Assembly (NCBI GenBank): GCA_964612925.1
Contig: CAZTFU010000009.1
Location: 1 to 64,000 of the forward strand
Source of the DNA: Phil1 sp964612925
Lineage (GTDB): Bacteria > Bacillota > Clostridia > Christensenellales > CAG-138
Direction: 5' to 3'
DNA length: 64,000 nt
Program-made: the position numbers and the translations under genes
Shown here: in pieces, positions 50,038-57,888 of the stretch
Numbering within the stretch: the first letter of the stretch is position 1
Layout of the letters: each line of letters begins with the position of its first letter
The notes under the pieces: generated by a model
The model's input: only the letters and a program-made list of their open reading frames with translations
The model's database searches: none
What the model was told of the DNA's origin: nothing

Positions 50038-50975
50038 CTTGACCCCTCCTTCTTGGTGAAGCTAATGCGCGGGTCAACCACAGCCATAAGCAGGTCGCCC
50101 AACAGCAGACCGAGTATGCTCATAACAGCGAATATAACTACCAAAGCAAGCACCATGTTATTATCTTGTCTCTTTATAACGTCAACCAGCAGACCGCCCA
50201 TACCGGGAATTGAATACAGCGATTCAACGTATATGGAGCCGGATATTGTCAAAAGGATGGAACCGGGGATCAGGTTCACCATAGGCACAACTGAGTTGCG
50301 GAAAACGTGACGGAACCATATTGTGGTGTTCGGCACGCCCTTTGCACGGGCAAGCTTTATATAGTCCTTGTTCGTTTCGTCAACCATGTAACGCCTAAGC
50401 CACATTGCATAGCTGGAAATGGAAGGCAGTGCAAGGGATATTACGGGCAAAATTAAGCTTGTCCACTGTTCTTCCTTGTACAGCATGCTTACTCCAAGCC
50501 AATCGGAACCGAACATCTGAATGAATATGAAGTAAACGGCATTCGGCACGGCCTGTATGAACACTATGTAGGCATTACCGAGCTTATCGGCAATACCGCC
50601 CTTGCTGCGCGCCATGAGTACGCCAAGTGCCATACCCAAAGGCAAGCTGACAGCCATTGCTATAAGGCCAACCTTCATTGAAATGCCGACCTTGGTTTTG
50701 ATTATATCCGTTATAGGATAGTTTACGCGGTAGCGATAAGATACACCCAAGTCACCCTGTACGGCGTTGACTATAAACCTTACCACCTGTACATATAACG
50801 GATCCTTCAAGCCCATTTTGCGCAAACCGTTTTCAATCTGCTGGGGGCTCATCTTTTCATAGTTGTTGAAGTATCCTTCTTCAGGCATAGCGCGTACGAG
50901 AGCAAACACGATTATTATCAAGATAACCAGGGTTATCAATGCCCTTCCGATACGCTTTAATGAATATAATAGCAC
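50034..50975 (-). CDS. oppB: oligopeptide ABC transporter permease OppB
   Basis: About 313 residues, six membrane segments. TM1 (LITLVILIIIVFALVRAMP), EAA loop YAMWLRRYMVDETNKDYIKLARAKGVPNTTIWFRHVFRNSV, and C-terminal GGLLVDVIKRQDNNMVLALVVIFAVMSILGLLLGDLLMAVVDPRI are standard. GTG 50975 was chosen as start because AAGGAG lies 9 bases upstream; the GTG at 51002 lies before that SD. Confidence 0.93.
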   Translation of the reverse strand: MLLYSLKRIGRALITLVILIIIVFALVRAMPEEGYFNNYEKMSPQQIENGLRKMGLKDPLYVQVVRFIVNAVQGDLGVSYRYRVNYPITDIIKTKVGISMKVGLIAMAVSLPLGMALGVLMARSKGGIADKLGNAYIVFIQAVPNAVYFIFIQMFGSDWLGVSMLYKEEQWTSLILPVISLALPSISSYAMWLRRYMVDETNKDYIKLARAKGVPNTTIWFRHVFRNSVVPMVNLIPGSILLTISGSIYVESLYSIPGMGGLLVDVIKRQDNNMVLALVVIFAVMSILGLLLGDLLMAVVDPRISFTKKEGSR

Positions 50976-51086
50976 TTTATAGTTCTCCTTCAAATCCCAC
51001 ACATTGGTTTACTGCCCGGGATAATAGTGTAGTTTTTTATTATAGGCAAAGGGAGCCGACCGCTCCCCTTTTAGGAGAATGATTTT

Positions 51087-51121
51087 GCGGCCCCGCTCCG
51101 CATAAAACAGAGCAGAGCCGC
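51087..51121 (-). other. stable stem-loop between oppA and oppB
   Basis: GCGGCTCTGCTC and GAGCGGGGCCGC pair over 12 positions (two G-U). A second stem, GGGGAGC/GCTCCC near 51053-51070, follows and ends in TTT. Together they may reduce read-through or protect the oppA mRNA, giving more binding protein than permease. Confidence 0.6.
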
Positions 51122-51160
51122 ACATTTCGTTTTTAGGATTTTATTCCTTTGTTGTAGGAA

Positions 51161-53266
51161 TTAGCCTTCGAGGGCTGCGGACCACTCGGCGTACTGAGCG
51201 TCAAACATATCCTGACTCATAGCGGTCTTGTAGACATGCTGGCCCTTATAACGGCTGGTGGACTGACCCATCATTGCGAACTGACCTTCAAAGCCGTTCA
51301 GCTTGGTAGCCTGGTAGGAACCGCCGGAGATGAAGCCGGGAACTACGATGGCATGCTCAATGAGGTAACCTTCGGCTGCGGCAAACGCTTCATAGCGCTC
51401 GTCAATGTCGCCGGTCTGCTCGCAAGCAAAGTCACGGAGTGCGAGGTATTCATCGATCAGAGCGGAAGTTTCTTCGGTCTTGGTGTACTGGTTGATACCA
51501 TCGTACGCAAGAGTGGTCTGATAGAAGAACTGGTAGTTGTTGCCATCTTCAAACGGATCGGACCAAGTTTCGGGATCCATGTAGTCTGCGCCCCAGTTGA
51601 GTTCCTGGATAGCGTAGTTACCGTTACGACGAGTCTCACCGAGGAAGGAGCCGCTGCCGCCCCAAGAAAGGACGATAACGTCAACGAAGTCTTCACCAAG
51701 GAGTCCTTCAATCTGCTGCTCAAGAACAATGGAAGCGTTGCCCCAAGAGGTGGAGCTGGAGTTGTAGTTCAGAGGGATCTTGATGGGGAAGGTTGCGCCG
51801 GCTGCTTCGAGTTCGGCCTTGGCAGCGTCACGATACTGGACTGCGAGGTCGGGATCAAAGTTATCGGTGTCAACGTAGTTGGCGAGGATACCATAGCTGG
51901 TGTAGTCCTTACCATCGTTTACGCTGAAGCCCTTCGGGGTGATGGTGTTGATCTTGTGGATGTCCGGATCGTCGCCGGGGTACTTGGCGGCAAGGTAGTC
52001 ATCACGGTTGATAGCGTGGAAGATAGCCTTACGGAAGTTCTCGTTGTTGACGGCGATTACCCAGTTCTCGGGTTCATATTCAGCATCGAACTTGGGTTCG
52101 AAGTTGAAACCAAACCAGTAGGAGTAGTCGGCGGTTACGCGTGAGGTGGAGATCATCTGGCTCTTCTCGGGATCGCTCAGCCATTCGGCTACGAGATCGG
52201 AGCTGATGCTTGTGTAATCAACTTCACCGCGGATGAACAGTTCGGGTTCGACCGTGCTAGCTTCCGCGTTGTAGGTCTGCTCGATGCGCTCAATGTAGAT
52301 GTGCTCGGCATCCCAGTTGTTTTCGTTCTTGGTGTAAACACGGCTCTGCTGAGGATTAAACTCAGAGAGGATGTAGGAACCGTTGAACCACATGCTGTAG
52401 TTGTCAAGGGCGTAGTTCTGGCCAAGCTCTTCAAGCAGAGCGGCGGGAGCGGGCCAATAGGTACCAAACTGCAGAGCAGTCAGGAAGTACGGACGGGGCT
52501 TGCACAGATGGTACACAAGGGTGAGTTCGTCAACGGCTTCAACGCCGACTTCTTCGGCCTCAACAACGGGTATTTCTACCCATTCGGTGTACTTCTCATC
52601 TTCATCACTCCAACTCTTGCCTTCCCAGAGGTTACCGTCGGCATCGTAAACGATGTCCTGATCCTTACCGGATTCGGTGCCCTGTTCAACGGCGGCAAGC
52701 ACTGCGGAGGTGTAGTTAAGACGCTCTTCGGCGTTTACGATCCAGCCTTCCATGAGGTAGCTGTTGTCGCAACCCATAGCGGCATCGCAGACGTAACGAG
52801 CGGCTGCAACATAGTCGTTAGCGGTGACGGGATCCTTCTGGTTGCCGTCCGCATCGTACCAATACTGGCCGGCACGCAGATGGAAGGTCCAGGTAAGACC
52901 ATCTTCGCTTACTTCCCAAGATTCTGCACCGGAAGGAACGATGCTACCATAGCTATCGTTTTCAACGAGGGAATCGATGGTGTTAGCACCGACAACCAGC
53001 TCGTAGGTGGTACCGGAGGACAGATAGTTCATGGTGGTCACTTCGCTAGAATACAGCGTGCGATACACCTGCTCATCGGCAAATTCACGACCGTCGGGAC
53101 CGATGTTCGAAGGAACTTCGGGCTCCTGGGAAGCTTCAGGTGCCTGGCTTTCTGCGGGCTGCTGGTCCTGCTGCGGATTGTCGTCAACAACGGTGTTGTT
53201 CTGGCAACCGGCGAAGCAAGCTACTATCATCATGATAGCAAGCAGCATAGCAAGCGTTTTCTTCAT
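51161..53266 (-). CDS. oppA: oligopeptide ABC transporter substrate-binding lipoprotein OppA
   Basis: 701-residue family 5 extracellular solute-binding lipoprotein, longer than the usual 540-600. Lipobox VACFAGC, then an Asp/Gln/Glu-rich linker. Typical blocks: YRTLYSSEVTTMNYLSSGT, WTFHLRAGQYWYDADG, VTANDYVAAARY, ELTLVYHLCKPRPYFLTAL, NENFRKAIFHAINRDDYL and NWGADYMDPETWSDPF. AAAGGAG is 7 bases before the ATG. It is the first gene of oppA-B-C-D-F. Confidence 0.95.
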   Translation of the reverse strand: MKKTLAMLLAIMMIVACFAGCQNNTVVDDNPQQDQQPAESQAPEASQEPEVPSNIGPDGREFADEQVYRTLYSSEVTTMNYLSSGTTYELVVGANTIDSLVENDSYGSIVPSGAESWEVSEDGLTWTFHLRAGQYWYDADGNQKDPVTANDYVAAARYVCDAAMGCDNSYLMEGWIVNAEERLNYTSAVLAAVEQGTESGKDQDIVYDADGNLWEGKSWSDEDEKYTEWVEIPVVEAEEVGVEAVDELTLVYHLCKPRPYFLTALQFGTYWPAPAALLEELGQNYALDNYSMWFNGSYILSEFNPQQSRVYTKNENNWDAEHIYIERIEQTYNAEASTVEPELFIRGEVDYTSISSDLVAEWLSDPEKSQMISTSRVTADYSYWFGFNFEPKFDAEYEPENWVIAVNNENFRKAIFHAINRDDYLAAKYPGDDPDIHKINTITPKGFSVNDGKDYTSYGILANYVDTDNFDPDLAVQYRDAAKAELEAAGATFPIKIPLNYNSSSTSWGNASIVLEQQIEGLLGEDFVDVIVLSWGGSGSFLGETRRNGNYAIQELNWGADYMDPETWSDPFEDGNNYQFFYQTTLAYDGINQYTKTEETSALIDEYLALRDFACEQTGDIDERYEAFAAAEGYLIEHAIVVPGFISGGSYQATKLNGFEGQFAMMGQSTSRYKGQHVYKTAMSQDMFDAQYAEWSAALEG

Positions 53267-53292
53267 TTTGTTCTCTCCTTTAATTTTTATTG

Positions 53293-53310
53293 CCCATAGT
53301 CTCCTATGGG
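53293..53310 (-). other. hairpin in the oppA 5' leader
   Basis: CCCATAG/CTATGGG perfect stem with a GAGA (GNRA) tetraloop, just upstream of the oppA SD. Likely an mRNA-stabilising 5' hairpin (inference). Confidence 0.5.
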
Positions 53311-53364
53311 AAAACTATAAATCGCACAAGTGTTATGCGTTTCTTAACACGTTATAATGCAGTT

Positions 53365-53393
53365 ATTATATAATACATAATTATTTTTAGCAA
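53365..53393 (-). promoter_or_regulatory. promoter of the opp operon
   Basis: Minus strand: -35 TTGCTA (53388-53393), 17-base spacer, perfect -10 TATAAT (53365-53370), about 99 bases before the oppA start. Confidence 0.6.
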
Positions 53394-53495
53394 CTACAAA
53401 TTTGCTCATAATCCCACATTTGAATATGTATACATTTGTGCATGTATACAATTTTTTGTTACCTTTTTGTGACATTTACGGCGTATGCCGAGTTA

Positions 53496-54173
53496 TTATT
53501 CCGTCAAACCGCGCCTTTTAATTGCATCAAGCACCATATTTCCTATTTCTTCAATGCTGCGCAATCTGCCGCCCTCCATGCAGCTTATCACCTCCGCGTT
53601 TTCCATGCGCTGAGCCACTTCAAGATATTTGTCCATTGCGCGCCGCTGTATGCCGTGGTCGGCTTCATAAATATCCTTACCGTCGCCGACATAACCACGG
53701 AAGCCCTTTTTGGTGACATTTTCCTCCGCCGCGCTCGGTTTTATGGAAAAAATGATGTTAAGATCCGGCTTGGGCAATCCCAAATGATCAAATTCAAGAT
53801 CCATCACCCAATCAACTATGTCACTCTTGTCAATATCTATATCGCGTACACTCTGGTATACAGCATTGGACAGAACATACCTATTTATAATAAGGAAGTC
53901 CGTTTCCCCATCCTTATAATCCTTAAAGCTTTCCCACCTGTCCATAGCAAACCACAGTGCCATGCTCTTGCCGTCTATTTCATCCGCGCGGATACCGTCC
54001 GCCCCGCTGAGCAATCGCCCTATTTGGCCGCCGAAATACGTCGAATACATCGGATAATCCCGCACGGCAACACTGTAGCCGAGTGAAGTCAGCCTTTCCT
54101 TCAGTGCGCGCACCTGCACACCCTTCCCCCCGCCGTCTATTCCTTCTATTGCTATTATCTTGGTTTTTTTCAT
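53496..54173 (-). CDS. divergent thymidylate kinase-like P-loop protein
   Basis: 225 residues. The N-terminus KIIAIEGIDGGGKGVQVRALKERL aligns with thymidylate kinase, but the usual P-loop Ser/Thr after Lys is Gly (GGGKG). The DR(Y/F) motif reads NRYVLSNAVYQS, and PDLNIIFSIKP matches the PD-x-x-x-x-L-x-x-x-P strand. So it is related to dTMP kinases or deoxynucleoside kinases but divergent; it may not be the main Tmk. ATG 54173 was chosen because GGGGAG lies 6 bases upstream. Divergent from padR. Confidence 0.75.
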   Translation of the reverse strand: MKKTKIIAIEGIDGGGKGVQVRALKERLTSLGYSVAVRDYPMYSTYFGGQIGRLLSGADGIRADEIDGKSMALWFAMDRWESFKDYKDGETDFLIINRYVLSNAVYQSVRDIDIDKSDIVDWVMDLEFDHLGLPKPDLNIIFSIKPSAAEENVTKKGFRGYVGDGKDIYEADHGIQRRAMDKYLEVAQRMENAEVISCMEGGRLRSIEEIGNMVLDAIKRRGLTE

Positions 54174-54274
54174 AAACATCTCCCCTTACATATAATATAT
54201 TAGCACACATGTCGATTCAAAACAAGTCCGCCCGCGTTATGCAAAAATAATATTATTTTTATGCTAATAAGGTG

Positions 54275-54303
54275 TTGACATATTATATTATATGTCATAT
54301 AAT
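54275..54303 (+). promoter_or_regulatory. consensus promoter of the PadR operon
   Basis: Perfect -35 TTGACA (54275-54280), 17-base spacer, perfect -10 TATAAT (54298-54303). Confidence 0.9.
54276..54297. promoter_or_regulatory. probable PadR operator overlapping the promoter
   Basis: TGACATAT-TATATT-ATATGTCA, a perfect 8+6+8 inverted repeat lying between and over the -35 and -10. PadR proteins bind ATGT-n-ACAT-type palindromes, so autorepression is expected. Confidence 0.7.
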
Positions 54304-54329
54304 ATTGCCCATAGAAAGGAGGTGCCGAT

Positions 54330-54653
54330 ATGGTATTTCAGCTCGGCGCGGCATTGCTTGACGCTTGCGTGCTTGCAGTGCTTGATAAAGAGGATGCTTA
54401 CGGCTATGTGCTCACGCAAAGTATAAAGCAGGTAATGGATATTTCGGAATCCACCCTGTACCCCGTATTGAGAAGGCTGCAAAAGGACGGATTGCTTTCA
54501 ACTTACGATCAGCCCTTTTCAGGAAGATTAAGGCGATATTACGCATTGACCGAACAAGGGCGAAGCAAGCTGAACGAATATAGGGAAGAATGGAGAGCGT
54601 ATACGCAAAGAGTGGATTCACTCTTGTGTAAGGAAAATGTATACGATGAATAG
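54330..54653 (+). CDS. PadR family transcriptional regulator
   Basis: 107-residue winged-helix repressor: LLDACVLAVLDKEDAYGYVLTQSI, SESTLYPVLRRLQKDGLLST, RRYYALTEQGRSKLNEYREEW. Short PadR-s2 form. AAGGAGG is 8 bases before the ATG. In many Firmicutes such a gene precedes DUF1700/DUF4097 genes, as here, and the operon responds to envelope stress or cell-surface-active compounds (inference from family context). Confidence 0.93.
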   Translation: MVFQLGAALLDACVLAVLDKEDAYGYVLTQSIKQVMDISESTLYPVLRRLQKDGLLSTYDQPFSGRLRRYYALTEQGRSKLNEYREEWRAYTQRVDSLLCKENVYDE

Positions 54654-54795
54654 GGTAGATTCCAAAAATGGTCGGACTGATCCTGCTACCAAGCAGCAAA
54701 TTGCACGGTCGCACGGCCATTATCGACAGGAAATGTCGGCAAAATATACTATCAGGCGCATTGATGCGCAGCTTAGCACAATAAATTTTATATAA
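54646..54795 (+). CDS. possible 49-residue basic protein between padR and the DUF1700 gene
   Basis: ORF starting MNRVDSKNGRTDPATK that overlaps the padR stop by 8 bases and ends 13 bases before the next gene. AAGGA lies 11 bases upstream. It is hydrophilic and Arg/Lys-rich, with no recognised family. The coupling geometry is like real genes in this window, but codon evidence is too short to be sure. Confidence 0.35.
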   Translation: MNRVDSKNGRTDPATKQQIARSHGHYRQEMSAKYTIRRIDAQLSTINFI

Positions 54796-54808
54796 GGAGA
54801 ACAAAGTA

Positions 54809-55717
54809 ATGACAAAAAATGAGTACCTTGCAAGGCTTAAAAGTTGCCTTGAATGTATAGAAAGCGGTGAACGTGAGGCGGCCGTGCAGTTTTATTCCGA
54901 ATATTTTGACGATGCCGGTGAAGAAAACGAGCAGCGCATAATGGATGAGCTCGGCTCCCCCGAAAAGCTTGCGCGGGAGATAATCGCCCAAAGTGAGGCC
55001 GCACCGCACTCAATCACAAAAACCACCGTATCCGATTGTATCGAAGGCTTCCGTGATATCAAAGCAAGTCTTATAAACGCCCGCATCATACTTGAGATAG
55101 GCAGCGAATACGGTATTGACATAGACTACCCCGAGCAGCTTGATCCGCCGGAGGTTTCAATAAAGAACAATGAGTTGAGAATAACCGAAAAGCCCGTCAG
55201 AAGATTCTTTCGTCAGTTCGGTTCCTGGCGTCAGGGCGTTATAACCATAACTCTGCCAGATACCGAGTACGGCACATTTAATATCGAAAGTGTAAACGGC
55301 TATATAAGAATACCCGCACTGCGCATTGATTCGCTGCACTGCGAAACCGTAAACGGATCAACTGCTATCGCAGGTGCAACCGCGGATAAACTCCACTGCG
55401 AAGCCGTAAACGGTTCCTCCTCCGTTACCGATTGTACGGTAAAAAGCGGCTGCACATGTGAAACGGTAAACGGCTCCGTTACGCTGTCGGGCAACATAAG
55501 CGGAGGTGTAATACTCGAATCCGTAAACGGATCCATACGCTACACCGAAGCCAAGCCCCTTGACGAATACACCTGTTCCTTTGATACGATGTCCGGCAGC
55601 GTATATGTAAACGGCAAAAAGCAGGGTAAGCATTCAAAGCTTGCAAACCCTTCCGCCGCAAATTCCCTGAAGGTACAAACCATAAACGGTTCAATACACA
55701 CTCTCTTCGCTCAATAA
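54809..55717 (+). CDS. DUF1700-DUF4097 fusion protein
   Basis: 302 residues. The N-terminal 75 residues (MTKNEYLARLKSCLECIESGEREAAVQFYSEYFDDAG) are DUF1700-type. Residues about 130-300 form a DUF4097-type right-handed beta-helix of repeats, each with an (E/T)(S/T)VNGS-like turn (ESVNGY, ETVNGS, EAVNGS, ETVNGS, ESVNGS, QTINGS). No membrane segment lies between, so the protein may be cytoplasmic or peripheral. Function unknown; partner of the PadR regulator. AAGGAG is 8 bases before the ATG. Confidence 0.85.
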   Translation: MTKNEYLARLKSCLECIESGEREAAVQFYSEYFDDAGEENEQRIMDELGSPEKLAREIIAQSEAAPHSITKTTVSDCIEGFRDIKASLINARIILEIGSEYGIDIDYPEQLDPPEVSIKNNELRITEKPVRRFFRQFGSWRQGVITITLPDTEYGTFNIESVNGYIRIPALRIDSLHCETVNGSTAIAGATADKLHCEAVNGSSSVTDCTVKSGCTCETVNGSVTLSGNISGGVILESVNGSIRYTEAKPLDEYTCSFDTMSGSVYVNGKKQGKHSKLANPSAANSLKVQTINGSIHTLFAQ

Positions 55718-55729
55718 TGCCGCAAATAG

Positions 55730-55767
55730 GCCGCGTTCGACTCTTATTCTCGGTCGGACGCGGCTTT
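55730..55767 (+). terminator. terminator after the DUF1700-DUF4097 gene
   Basis: GCCGCGTTCGAC/GTCGGACGCGGC stem (one G-U) with an 11-base loop and a short TTT. Confidence 0.65.
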
Positions 55768-55802
55768 ACCGCATAAAAAATCGCCTTCCGCACAAAAAGC
55801 GG

Positions 55803-55831
55803 TTGACAAGCGGGTACAATATTCTTATACT
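55803..55831 (+). promoter_or_regulatory. consensus promoter of the aromatic amino acid operon
   Basis: Perfect -35 TTGACA (55803-55808), 17-base spacer, -10 TATACT (55826-55831). The leader RNA before the first enzyme gene would be about 215 bases. Confidence 0.9.
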
Positions 55832-55870
55832 TTAATGCAATGTCAGTTGCAATATAAGGAGAGGCAACAA

Positions 55871-55924
55871 ATGGGCAATACTTTCGTTTTTGCATATTAT
55901 TATTACTTTACTATTGTTTCGTAG
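55871..55924 (+). CDS. Phe/Tyr-rich attenuator leader peptide
   Basis: 17 residues, MGNTFVFAYYYYFTIVS: three Phe and four consecutive Tyr. AAGGAG lies 9 bases before the ATG. It sits between the promoter and an intrinsic terminator upstream of the Phe/Tyr pathway genes. The Tyr codons (55895-55906) overlap the 5' arm of an RNA hairpin, the position needed for ribosome stalling to control transcription. Comparable in kind to enterobacterial PheL, but no such peptide is commonly annotated in Clostridia. Too short for ordinary gene calling. Confidence 0.9.
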   Translation: MGNTFVFAYYYYFTIVS

Positions 55925-56002
55925 TAAGGGTAATTTGTGTGCAAACGATAAAAGCTCAATGCGAATATTTACGCGGCACAGGTTACACCGGTGCCGTTTT
56001 TT
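55903..56002 (+). promoter_or_regulatory. ribosome-mediated transcription attenuator (three alternative helices)
   Basis: Helix 1:2 pairs 55903-55913 (TTACTTTACTA) with 55922-55933 (TAGTAAGGGTAA). Helix 2:3, the antiterminator, pairs 55930-55940 (GTAATTTGTGT) with 55976-55986 (GCACAGGTTAC) over 11 contiguous positions (three G-U). Helix 3:4 is the terminator, CGGCAC.GGT/ACC.GTGCCG (55974-55996), followed by six T. 2:3 excludes both others. Starved of Phe/Tyr, a ribosome stalled on the Tyr codons would block region 1 and allow 2:3; otherwise 3:4 forms. Confidence 0.85.
55974..56002 (+). terminator. attenuator terminator of the aromatic operon
   Basis: CGGCAC-A-GGT-TAC-ACC-G-GTGCCG followed by TTTTTT. 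It lies 52 bases before the first enzyme gene and ends leader transcripts when the antiterminator does not form. Confidence 0.9.
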
Positions 56003-56053
56003 ATTGCACTGCGGCAAGTGATTTGTAAATAAAGTTTTGGAGGATACAGCAAA

Positions 56054-57058
56054 ATGATAGTCGTACTCAAGCACGGCACGGAAAAGCAAAAGCAGGATCA
56101 GCTTATAGAATGGCTGAAAGCGCAGGGGCTTGGCATACACATTTCAGAGGGTGAATTTCAGACCGTTCTCGGCCTTATAGGCGATACGGGGCGGCTGGAC
56201 ATGGATCTTATTGCAAGCCTTGGCATAGTCGATTCAGTAAAGCGCGTTACGGAGCCGTTCAAGTGCTGCAACAGAAAGTTCCATCCCGACGATATGATTG
56301 TGGATGTAAGCGGAGTTAAGGTCGGCGGCGGCAATTTCTGCATGATAGCAGGTCCCTGCTCCGTTGAAAACGAGGAGCAGATAATAGCCGTTGCAAAAGC
56401 CGTTAAGCAAAGCGGCGCGCAGATGCTTCGCGGCGGTGCATTCAAGCCGCGCACCTCGCCATATGATTTTCAGGGGCTGAAAGCCACAGGCATAGAGCTT
56501 TTGAAGCTCGCAAAAAAGGAAACGGGGCTGCCGATAGTTACCGAAATAATGAGCGTTGAACACCTTCCGCTGTTTGAGGATGTTGACCTTATACAGGTCG
56601 GCGCACGCAATATGCAGAATTTTGAGCTGTTAAAGCAGCTCGGTAAGCTTGATAAGCCCATTCTTCTCAAGCGCGGCCTTGCAAACACGCTCAAGGAACT
56701 GCTTATGAGCGCGGAATACATCATGGCGGGCGGCAATGAGCGGGTGATACTTTGCGAACGCGGCATACGCACGTTTGACGATTATACGCGCAACACCCTT
56801 GACCTTGCGGCGGTGCCCATGCTCAAGGAGCTTACTCACCTGCCCATAATAGTCGACCCAAGCCACGCAACGGGCATAGCACGCCTTGTGCCGCCGATGG
56901 CGCTTGCCGCCGCGGCCTGCGGTGCGGACGGATTGATAATAGAGGTGCATAACGACCCCATGAAGGCACTGTGTGACGGTGCACAGTCATTAAGGCCCGA
57001 ACAATACGATGAGCTTGCGAAAAAGGTTCGGCAGGTAAGGGAGGTTTGCACAAAATGA
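56054..57058 (+). CDS. aroF: 3-deoxy-7-phosphoheptulonate (DAHP) synthase
   Basis: First step of aromatic synthesis: PEP + erythrose 4-phosphate to DAHP. 334 residues of the AroA(I)-beta/KDPS-like type. An N-terminal ferredoxin-like regulatory domain (1-65, MIVVLKHGTEKQKQDQL) as in Thermotoga is followed by the barrel with IAGPCSVENEEQI, RGGAFKPRTSPYDFQG, QVGARNMQNFELLKQLG, VILCERGIRTFD and PIIVDPSHATG. The regulatory domain suggests feedback by Tyr or Phe. GGAGG lies 10 bases before the ATG. Confidence 0.95.
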   Translation: MIVVLKHGTEKQKQDQLIEWLKAQGLGIHISEGEFQTVLGLIGDTGRLDMDLIASLGIVDSVKRVTEPFKCCNRKFHPDDMIVDVSGVKVGGGNFCMIAGPCSVENEEQIIAVAKAVKQSGAQMLRGGAFKPRTSPYDFQGLKATGIELLKLAKKETGLPIVTEIMSVEHLPLFEDVDLIQVGARNMQNFELLKQLGKLDKPILLKRGLANTLKELLMSAEYIMAGGNERVILCERGIRTFDDYTRNTLDLAAVPMLKELTHLPIIVDPSHATGIARLVPPMALAAAACGADGLIIEVHNDPMKALCDGAQSLRPEQYDELAKKVRQVREVCTK

Positions 57059-57888
57059 TCGTCGGAACAGTTGGGCTCGGACTTATCGGCGGCTCCTTTG
57101 CCAAGGCCTATCATGAGGCGGGACATACCGTGCTTGCATACGACATAAATAAGACCATACTCGATTACGCAATTATGTGCGGTACGGTAGACGATGTTCT
57201 CAACGAGCAAAACATTTCACAATGCGATATAGTGCTTATTGCACTCTATCCGAATGCCACGGTTGAGTATTTTAAGCAAATGGCCCCGCATATAGGCAAA
57301 AAGCCCGTAGTGCTCGACTGTTGCGGCACAAAACGCGGCGTTTGCCAAGGTTGCTTTTCCATAGCTCAAGAATACGGTATTTCGTTTGCGGGCGGTCACC
57401 CCATGGCCGGCACACACAATTCGGGCTTTAAGTATGCCCGTGCAAACCTTTTCCATAATGCGCCCATGGTGATAGTGCCCATGGACTCAAACGACATAGT
57501 TCTATTGAGCCGCATACAGGCACTGCTTGCACCCGTCGGGTTTGCGTCATTTTCCGTCACTACGGCCGCCGAACATGACAGGGTGATAGCGTTTACATCC
57601 CAGCTTGCGCACTTAGCCTCAAATGCGTATATAAAAAGTCCTACAGCAAAGGAACATAAGGGCTTTTCCGCCGGAAGTTACAAGGATATGACCCGTGTTG
57701 CATGGCTTGACCCAAATATGTGGGCAGAGCTTTTTCTTGAAAACAGCGATGCGTTGACGGACGAGCTCGATTCATACATCCGTTCATTGAACGAGTATCG
57801 CAACGCACTTGCCGCACATGATAAAACAGCCCTTACCGCCCTGCTTGAGGAAGGGCGCAGACTTAAAGAGGAGGTTGACGGCAGATGA
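57055..57888 (+). CDS. tyrA: prephenate dehydrogenase
   Basis: Oxidative decarboxylation of prephenate to 4-hydroxyphenylpyruvate (Tyr branch). 277 residues: Rossmann motif VGLGLIGGSFAKAYHEAGH, CCGTKRGVC, GGHPMAGTHNSGFKYARANLF (HPMAG with catalytic His) and FTSQLAHLASNAY. No ACT domain, so feedback control is probably not built in. ATG 57055 overlaps the DAHP synthase stop by 4 bases; GGGAGG is 10 bases upstream. Confidence 0.94.
   Translation: MIVGTVGLGLIGGSFAKAYHEAGHTVLAYDINKTILDYAIMCGTVDDVLNEQNISQCDIVLIALYPNATVEYFKQMAPHIGKKPVVLDCCGTKRGVCQGCFSIAQEYGISFAGGHPMAGTHNSGFKYARANLFHNAPMVIVPMDSNDIVLLSRIQALLAPVGFASFSVTTAAEHDRVIAFTSQLAHLASNAYIKSPTAKEHKGFSAGSYKDMTRVAWLDPNMWAELFLENSDALTDELDSYIRSLNEYRNALAAHDKTALTALLEEGRRLKEEVDGR

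Noticed and set aside
52301..53299. 332-codon plus-strand ORF opposite oppA
   Set aside because: Shadow of oppA; Gly/Val-rich antisense composition.
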